A stretch of 64,000 nt of DNA, from contig NC_020506.1 in NCBI RefSeq assembly GCF_000344785.1, positions 1,178,001-1,242,000 on the forward strand, given 5' to 3'. The notes under the pieces were generated by a model. It had not been told where the DNA came from. It worked only from the letters and a program-made list of their open reading frames with translations, and ran no database searches. A program made the translations under genes and the position numbers. How positions within the stretch are numbered: position 1 is the stretch's first letter; each line of letters begins with the position of its first letter. Of this stretch, positions 59,032 to 64,000 are shown piece by piece. This DNA comes from Corynebacterium callunae DSM 20147 (lineage in GTDB: Bacteria > Actinomycetota > Actinomycetes > Mycobacteriales > Mycobacteriaceae).

Positions 59032-60018
59032 TTGAGTACAACAACACAAGTAAGCCAGGCAAAATCCGAAGACAGGGCAGCGTATATTGCCGCTTTGGGT
59101 TTTCCAGTACTGGTTATCATTGGTGGCATTATTGGATTCAGTGCCTCTGATGCGGTGCTAAATATTTCTTCCTGGGTTAACCCACTTTTGGGCATTGTTA
59201 TGTTTGCCATGGGATTAACTCTGCAACCGGTTGATTTCGCGCTGGTGGCCAAGCGTCCATTGCCGGTTTTGATCGGTGTTTTTGCGCAGTATGTCATCAT
59301 GCCGCTGCTAGCCGTTTTTGTGGTGTGGATTTTGCAACTACCGGCAGAAATTGCAGCTGGTGTGATCTTGGTTGGTTGTGCTCCAGGTGGCACGTCCTCC
59401 AATGTGGTGTCTTATCTTTCCCGTGGAGACGTGGCGTTGTCTGTAACCATGACCTCTATCTCCACGTTATTGGCTCCTATTCTTACCCCGCTTCTGACTC
59501 TGTGGCTGGCTGGACAATATATGCCGCTTAATGCTGGTGCAATGGCAATTTCCATCGTGCAGATGGTGTTAGTTCCTGTAATTGGCGGCATTGTGGTTCG
59601 CATGATCTTCCCCAAGGCTGTAACTAAGGTGCTTGGACTTTTGCCTTGGATCTCAGTTATCGCAATTTCCATGATTGTGGCCATTGTGGTTGCGGGATCT
59701 CGGGAAAAGATCATTGAGGCAGGCCTATTGGTACTGCTAGCAGTGATGATTCACAACGGCCTGGGATATACCTTGGGATATCTGGCTGGCAAGTTCACCG
59801 GCCAACCAGTGGCATCACGCCGCACCATTGCTATCGAAGTTGGTATGCAAAACTCTGGCTTGGCTGCTGGCCTTGCAGCTCAATATATGTCTCCAATGTC
59901 GGCTCTGCCCGGCGCGATTTTCTCCGTGTGGCATAACCTTTCTGGAGCTATTTTGGCCGCGTTGTGCCGTACTGCGGATAAACGTGCTGCACAAAAGGCA
60001 GCGCTTGCTGAGGCCTAA
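59032..60018 (+). CDS. Bile acid:sodium symporter family (BASS/SBF) transporter
   Basis: 328 residues, about ten membrane helices. The family features are MFAMGLTLQPVDFALVAKRP, ILVGCAPGGTSSNVVSYLSRGD (the sodium-site crossover region with the conserved CAPGG) and IEVGMQNSGLAAGLAAQY. Bacterial members carry various organic anions; the substrate is unknown. The TTG start is supported only by a weak AAGAA upstream and is uncertain. Confidence 0.88.
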   Translation: MSTTTQVSQAKSEDRAAYIAALGFPVLVIIGGIIGFSASDAVLNISSWVNPLLGIVMFAMGLTLQPVDFALVAKRPLPVLIGVFAQYVIMPLLAVFVVWILQLPAEIAAGVILVGCAPGGTSSNVVSYLSRGDVALSVTMTSISTLLAPILTPLLTLWLAGQYMPLNAGAMAISIVQMVLVPVIGGIVVRMIFPKAVTKVLGLLPWISVIAISMIVAIVVAGSREKIIEAGLLVLLAVMIHNGLGYTLGYLAGKFTGQPVASRRTIAIEVGMQNSGLAAGLAAQYMSPMSALPGAIFSVWHNLSGAILAALCRTADKRAAQKAALAEA

Positions 60019-60035
60019 TTAAAGGCCTAATTAAA
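60012..60035 (+). repeat. Tandem 12-bp duplication over the stop codon of the transporter gene
   Basis: GGCCTAATTAAA twice in a row, followed by GGCTAAA; the first copy contains the TAA stop (60016-60018). Confidence 0.85.
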
Positions 60036-60091
60036 GGCTAAAGTCGGTGCACTACATTAAATAGTGCCGGCGCAATGGTGGCTTAGAAAAT

Positions 60092-60130
60092 TAGCACTCC
60101 ACTCTTTTTAAGAGGGGGAGTGCTATTTTT
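60092..60130 (+). terminator. Terminator after the BASS transporter gene
   Basis: TAGCACTCC / GGAGTGCTA with an inner CTCTT/AAGAG extension and a TTTTT tail. Confidence 0.9.
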
Positions 60131-60207
60131 ATGCCTTTTCCCAAACGGTTTCTTAAATGCTTTGGGATTCTGTCCACCCCATGTCTACATTGCTGGATAA
60201 AGGGGAC

Positions 60208-60224
60208 TAGAATAATGACCCATG
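60208..60224 (+). promoter_or_regulatory. -10 hexamer of gatB (leaderless candidate)
   Basis: TAGAAT (60208-60213), 8 nt, then ATG 60222. Confidence 0.6.
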
Positions 60225-61727
60225 ACTGCAGCCTTTTATGATCTGATGGACTTCGATGAAGTTCTAGAGAAGTATGACCCCGTAATGGGCCTTGAGGTCC
60301 ACGTCGAGTTGGGCACCGAGACCAAGATGTTCTCGGCATCTTCTGCCAACTTTGGCGCTGAACCCAATAGCAACGTAGATCCTGTTTCCCTAGGCTTGCC
60401 TGGCGCGTTGCCAGTCGTTAATGCCAAGGGTGTGGAATGGGCAATCAAGATTGGTTTGGCGCTGAACTGCAGCATCGCTGAATCTTCTCGCTTTGCGCGT
60501 AAGAATTACTTCTATCCTGACCAGCCAAAAAACTACCAGATCTCACAGTACGATGAGCCAATTGCTTATGATGGCTACCTCGATGTGCAGCTGGAAGACG
60601 GCACCGAGTGGCGTGTTGAGATTGAGCGCGCACACATGGAAGAAGACACTGGAAAGCTCACCCACCTGGGCGGCACTTCCGGACGTATTCACGGCGCTAC
60701 TGCTTCTTTGGTGGACTGCAACCGTGCTGGTATTCCGCTAATTGAGATCGTGACCAAGCCAATTGAAGGCGCGGGTGCCCGCGCCCCTGAGATTGCTAAG
60801 GCATATGTTTCTGCGCTTCGTGACCTAGTTAAGGCCCTTGGAGTATCTGACGGTCGCTTGGATCAAGGTTCTATGCGTGTCGACGCAAACCTCTCACTGC
60901 GTCCAGTTGGCCAGCAGGAGTTTGGTACTCGTACCGAAACCAAGAACATCAACTCTCTGAAGTCTGTTGAGCAGGCAATTACCTTTGAAATGCAGCGCCA
61001 GGCTCAGGTGCTGGACAATGGCGGAGTTATTGATCAGGAAACTCGCCACTACCAGGAAACTGATGGTTCTACCTCTAAGGGTCGCCCAAAGGAGACTGCT
61101 GAGGATTACCGTTATTTCAACGATCCTGATCTGCCTCCAGTGATTGCTCCTCGCGAGTGGGTGGAAGAAATCCGCGCTACCTTGCCTGAGCTGCCTTGGG
61201 TGCGTCGTGCTCGTATCCAGGAAGAGTGGAAGCTTTCCGACGCCGAAATGCGTGACCTTATCAACGCCAATGCGCTTGATTTGATCATCGAGACCGTTGA
61301 AGCTGGAACAACTCCTGATGAAGCTCGTGCGTGGTGGGTTTCCTACATTTCCCAAAAGGCTAATGAAGCTGGTGTGGAATTGGATGCTCTTGGCATTAGC
61401 CCAAGCCATGTTGCGCGTGTGGTTGCCTTGGTTTCTGAAGGCAAGCTCACCAATAAGCTGGCCCGTCAAGCAATCGACGGTGTTATTGCCGGCGAGGGCG
61501 ATGTCGACGCAGTGGTAGCTGCTCGTGGTCTTGAAGTTGTGCGCGATGATGGAGCCATTGAAAAGGCCGTTGATGATGCCTTGGCTGCAAACCCTGACAT
61601 CGTTGAGAAGTACCGTGCTGGTAACACCAAGGTCACTGGTGCCATTGTTGGCGCTGTAATGAAAGCGACTCGCGGTAAGGCTGATCCGGCACAGGTTAAT
61701 AAGCTCATTGCAGCAAAACTTTCATAA
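60222..61727 (+). CDS. gatB: Asp-tRNA(Asn)/Glu-tRNA(Gln) amidotransferase subunit B
   Basis: Kinase/amidotransferase subunit that phosphorylates the mischarged aminoacyl-tRNA before amidation by ammonia from GatA. 501 residues: [48 protein letters not shown] and the C-terminal YqeY-like tail domain ([16 protein letters not shown]). No zinc-type cysteine cluster is seen near the start. It is separated from gatCA by pfkA and the rbs operon. Confidence 0.97.
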   Translation: MTAAFYDLMDFDEVLEKYDPVMGLEVHVELGTETKMFSASSANFGAEPNSNVDPVSLGLPGALPVVNAKGVEWAIKIGLALNCSIAESSRFARKNYFYPDQPKNYQISQYDEPIAYDGYLDVQLEDGTEWRVEIERAHMEEDTGKLTHLGGTSGRIHGATASLVDCNRAGIPLIEIVTKPIEGAGARAPEIAKAYVSALRDLVKALGVSDGRLDQGSMRVDANLSLRPVGQQEFGTRTETKNINSLKSVEQAITFEMQRQAQVLDNGGVIDQETRHYQETDGSTSKGRPKETAEDYRYFNDPDLPPVIAPREWVEEIRATLPELPWVRRARIQEEWKLSDAEMRDLINANALDLIIETVEAGTTPDEARAWWVSYISQKANEAGVELDALGISPSHVARVVALVSEGKLTNKLARQAIDGVIAGEGDVDAVVAARGLEVVRDDGAIEKAVDDALAANPDIVEKYRAGNTKVTGAIVGAVMKATRGKADPAQVNKLIAAKLS

Positions 61728-61770
61728 ATTTTCACGCACTGAGCTGGGATGATTAAAACGCCCACTGCCC

Positions 61771-61827
61771 AAAAGCTCCCCCCTGGTTACACTGAGAAAT
61801 CAGAAACTAACCAGTGGGGAGCTTTTT
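61771..61827 (+). terminator. Terminator of gatB
   Basis: AAAAGCTCCCC...CTGGTTA pairs with TAACCAG...GGGGAGCTTTTT; loop 18 nt, T-run. Confidence 0.9.
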
Positions 61828-61943
61828 CCTTTTTTGAGCCGTTTTTAGGTGACAGCAGGGTTTAATCAGGCTTTTTCCTCAGACCGCATTTGATTCGAAT
61901 TTGACGTCAGTAAATCTGATTGAATCTTACCCAAAGCTTTTAG

Positions 61944-61972
61944 TTGACATGGAAAGTATTTAGGCTTACACT
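61944..61972 (+). promoter_or_regulatory. Near-consensus promoter of the dinucleotide-binding protein gene
   Basis: TTGACA (61944-61949), 17-bp spacer, TACACT (61967-61972). Expected +1 falls on the A of ATG 61980. Confidence 0.7.
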
Positions 61973-61979
61973 CATGAGC

Positions 61980-62654
61980 ATGATCAAAGAGCTGCTGAAC
62001 AAACTGTTCGGGAACAAGCAAGTTTCCCCAGCAATGACCCCATCTGAAACACAAACCCATAAGGAGACCAAAATCATGACCAACTACACCATTTTCGGTA
62101 ACGGCAACATGGCAACCGCTATTGCAGGCGTTTTGACCAAGGGCGGCGCAACTGTAGAGCACATCGGCTCTGAAGAGTCCGCAACCGCAACCATCAATGG
62201 TGACGTTGTTATCTTGGCTGTTCCTTACCCTGCAGTTGAGGGCATTATCGCTAACCACAAGGCTGCCTTCGCAGGCAAGAACATTATCGATATCACCAAC
62301 CCACTCGACTTCAACACCTTCGATTCCCTCGTTGTACCAGTTGGTTCCTCTGCAACTGCAGAGATCCAGGCTCAGCTTCCTGAGTCCCGCGTACTGAAGG
62401 CTTTCAACACCACCTTCGCTGCTACCTTGGCTACCGGCAAGGTCGGCGACCTTAGCACCACCGTTCTTGTTGCAGGTGACGATGAGGCAGCTAAGACCGC
62501 CCTAATCACCGACGTTAACGCTGGCGGCCTGGACGCAATCGATGCAGGTTCCCTCAAGCGCGCTCACGAGCTCGAGGCTGTTGGATTCCTGCAGCTCACC
62601 CTCGCAGCTTCCGAGAAGATCTCTTGGACCGGCGGCTTCGGCGTTATCAAGTAA
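61980..62654 (+). CDS. NADP-binding F420-reductase-like/dinucleotide-binding protein
   Basis: 224 residues if translation starts at ATG 61980, seven nt after the -10; or 192 residues from ATG 62076, which has AAGGAG nine nt upstream. The Rossmann fold begins at TIFGNGNMATAIAG, and LAVPYPAVEGI, DITNPLDFNTFDSL, AFNTTFA follow the COG2085 pattern of NADPH-dependent F420 reductases and relatives. The extension MIKELLNKLFGNKQ is an amphipathic helix. Cofactor choice is unproven. Confidence 0.8.
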   Translation: MIKELLNKLFGNKQVSPAMTPSETQTHKETKIMTNYTIFGNGNMATAIAGVLTKGGATVEHIGSEESATATINGDVVILAVPYPAVEGIIANHKAAFAGKNIIDITNPLDFNTFDSLVVPVGSSATAEIQAQLPESRVLKAFNTTFAATLATGKVGDLSTTVLVAGDDEAAKTALITDVNAGGLDAIDAGSLKRAHELEAVGFLQLTLAASEKISWTGGFGVIK

Positions 62655-62712
62655 GACTGATTGGCTAAATTTTAGCCAACACACAGGTCAAATAATGGCC
62701 TGAAAAATCATT

Positions 62713-62760
62713 AAAGTGCCACCGCAAAATCCCCATCGGGGTGTGCGGTGGCACTTTTCT
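62713..62760 (+). terminator. Terminator upstream of the aldo/keto reductase gene
   Basis: AAAGTGCCACCGCA / TGCGGTGGCACTTT, 14-bp perfect stem with an inner CCCC/GGGG hairpin; TTTT tail. It overlaps the upstream GTG (62748) of the next open frame, ruling that start out. Confidence 0.93.
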
Positions 62761-62795
62761 GGCATTGCCAGCTATTTCTGAGCACAATGGGGCGC

Positions 62796-63872
62796 ATGGC
62801 TTATCAACCTGCGGACAACCGCTATGACTCAATGCTTTATCGAAAGGTCGGAGAATCCGGCCTCAAGCTACCCGCCATCTCTCTTGGTCTGTGGCATAAC
62901 TTCGGTGATGATAAACCCCTGGAAACCCAGCGCGCGATTATTCACCGTGCTTTTGACAGGGGAGTAACCCACTTTGACCTGGCTAATAACTATGGCCCAC
63001 CAGCAGGTTCTGCAGAAATCAACTTTGGACGCATCCTCCAAGAAGATCTCAAGAACCACCGCGATGAGCTCATCATTTCTTCCAAAGCTGGCTGGGACAT
63101 GTGGCCCGGCCCCTATGGTTTTGGTGGCTCCCGCAAATACTTGGTCAGCTCCCTAGACCAGTCTTTGCAGCGTTTGGGTGTGGATTATGTAGACATTTTC
63201 TACCATCACCGTCCAGACCCTGAGACTCCTTTGCAAGAAACGCTCTACGCACTGCGCGATATTGTCGCTTCAGGCAAGGCACTCTATGTCGGAATTTCTT
63301 CCTATGGCCCAGAGCTTACTGCGGAGGCTGCAGAGTTCATGGCAGAAGAGGGCTGTCCACTGCTTATTCATCAGCCCAGCTACTCGCTAGTTAATCGCTG
63401 GGTTGAAGAACCGGGCGATGATGGTGAATCCCTGTTGCAAACTGCTGCCTTTAATGGCATGGGCGTTATTGCTTTTTCACCATTGGCGCAGGGCTTGCTC
63501 ACTGATAAATACCTCAATGGAATTCCCGAAGGCTCACGCGCAGCCCAAGGTAAGTCTTTGTCAGAGGGCATGTTGAGCGTGGAAAACATCGATATGGTGC
63601 GTCGTCTTAACGATATTGCACAGGAGCGTGGACAATCGCTGGCACAGATGGCTTTGGCCTGGGTGTTGCGTGAGCAGGGCGAATACGGTGCAAATACGGT
63701 AACCAGCGCGCTGATCGGCGCTTCTTCGGTAGCGCAATTGGATAATAGCCTGGATTCCTTAGGCAATCTCACCTTCAGTGATGCCGAGCTTGAGGCTATT
63801 GATGAGATCGCGCACGATGCTGGTATTAACCTTTGGGCCCGCGCTACCAAATCTAAAACCCGCGAAAATTAA
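62796..63872 (+). CDS. Aldo/keto reductase, YghZ-like
   Basis: 358 residues from ATG 62796 (MAYQPADNRYDS), which aligns with the start of E. coli YghZ, a glyceraldehyde-3-phosphate/methylglyoxal reductase; ATG 62787 is an alternative. TIM barrel with LPAISLGLWHNFGD, FDLANNYGPPAGSAE (catalytic Asp/Tyr), ISSKAGWDMWPGPYG, VDIFYHHRPDPETPL and the NADPH-binding region near TVTSALIGASSVAQL. It converges with lysE and overlaps it by 4 nt. Confidence 0.9.
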   Translation: MAYQPADNRYDSMLYRKVGESGLKLPAISLGLWHNFGDDKPLETQRAIIHRAFDRGVTHFDLANNYGPPAGSAEINFGRILQEDLKNHRDELIISSKAGWDMWPGPYGFGGSRKYLVSSLDQSLQRLGVDYVDIFYHHRPDPETPLQETLYALRDIVASGKALYVGISSYGPELTAEAAEFMAEEGCPLLIHQPSYSLVNRWVEEPGDDGESLLQTAAFNGMGVIAFSPLAQGLLTDKYLNGIPEGSRAAQGKSLSEGMLSVENIDMVRRLNDIAQERGQSLAQMALAWVLREQGEYGANTVTSALIGASSVAQLDNSLDSLGNLTFSDAELEAIDEIAHDAGINLWARATKSKTREN

Positions 63873-64000
63873 CCCATCAGGATGAGCTTTAGGGCGAGTC
63901 CGGACAGCACAATCGCCACGCCCACATTAATCCAGCGCCACACCTTGGGGCTGGATAGTGGGCGTGATAGCGCTGCTGCACCATAACCCACCACGGGGAA
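63869..64000 (-). CDS. lysE: L-lysine exporter LysE, C-terminal part (5' end outside window)
   Basis: 44 residues visible, FPVVGYGAAALSRPLSSPKV ... GLALKLILMG. They form the last membrane helix of the LysE family and match the C. glutamicum lysine/arginine exporter closely. Stop TAA overlaps the end of the convergent reductase gene. The regulator LysG is expected beyond the window. Confidence 0.9.
   Translation of the reverse strand, partial: FPVVGYGAAALSRPLSSPKVWRWINVGVAIVLSGLALKLILMG

Overview
The window is a stretch of core chromosome from a Corynebacterium close to C. glutamicum. Gene order (hom-thrB, rho-prfA-prmC, atpBEFHAGDC, nucS, ssuDCBA, glgB/glgE, etfBA-cysteine desulfurase-mnmA, ligA, gatCA, pfkA, rbsRACBD, gatB, lysE), protein lengths, and actinobacterial markers (NucS, maltosyltransferase GlgE, a Rho with a very long disordered insert, transamidosome GatCAB) all point there. 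The species was not determined. No rRNA, tRNA, CRISPR array, insertion sequence, phage or plasmid gene was found.

Layout. 0-2.4 kb: 3' part of hom, then thrB (threonine synthesis), a strong shared terminator and a TetR regulator. 2.5-11.6 kb: an acyl-CoA ligase on the minus strand, then the long-leader rho gene followed by prfA, prmC, a Sua5-type threonylcarbamoyl-AMP synthase, the wecA-type sugar-phosphate transferase and an AtpI-like protein. 11.9-19.4 kb: the complete eight-gene F-type ATP synthase operon. 19.6-22.4 kb: DUF2550 protein, mismatch endonuclease NucS, a small Cys/His protein, a thiamine-binding-like protein and a thioredoxin/TPR protein. 22.5-26.3 kb: alkanesulfonate monooxygenase and its ABC importer, behind two McbR-type operator boxes. 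26.4-30.7 kb: glycogen branching enzyme and GlgE on the minus strand. 30.9-33.9 kb: ABC ATPase, Nudix hydrolase, THUMP-like methyltransferase. 34-41.7 kb: electron transfer flavoprotein, cysteine desulfurase, a broken small gene, a spermidine-synthase-like/AAA ATPase pair behind three exact direct repeats, mnmA, and a MetE-like protein. 41.7-51.4 kb: MFS exporter, exonuclease, ligA, S41 protease-like protein, ACT-domain protein, gatC-gatA, siderophore-interacting flavoprotein and a small membrane protein. 51.6-58 kb: pfkA and the ribose operon with a palindromic LacI-type operator. 58-64 kb: acetyltransferase, bile-acid/sodium symporter family protein, gatB, a dinucleotide-binding protein, an aldo/keto reductase and the 3' end of lysE.

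How the genes work together. The window combines amino-acid synthesis and export (hom, thrB, lysE), translation quality (prfA, prmC, Sua5, mnmA, gatCAB), energy (atp operon, etf), carbon storage and glycolysis (glgB, glgE, pfkA), pentose uptake (rbs) and sulfonate scavenging (ssu). The most interesting non-coding signals are TAGAC-N6-GTCTR boxes in front of both the ssu operon and the etf/desulfurase cluster, a 28-bp-period triple repeat in front of an uncharacterised AAA ATPase, a dispersed GCTTTTCGACGC intergenic element, and ten genes whose start codon sits 5-8 nt after a TANNNT hexamer, the layout expected of leaderless mRNAs. No wholly new multi-gene system is evident; the AAA ATPase/repeat locus is the best candidate for something undescribed.
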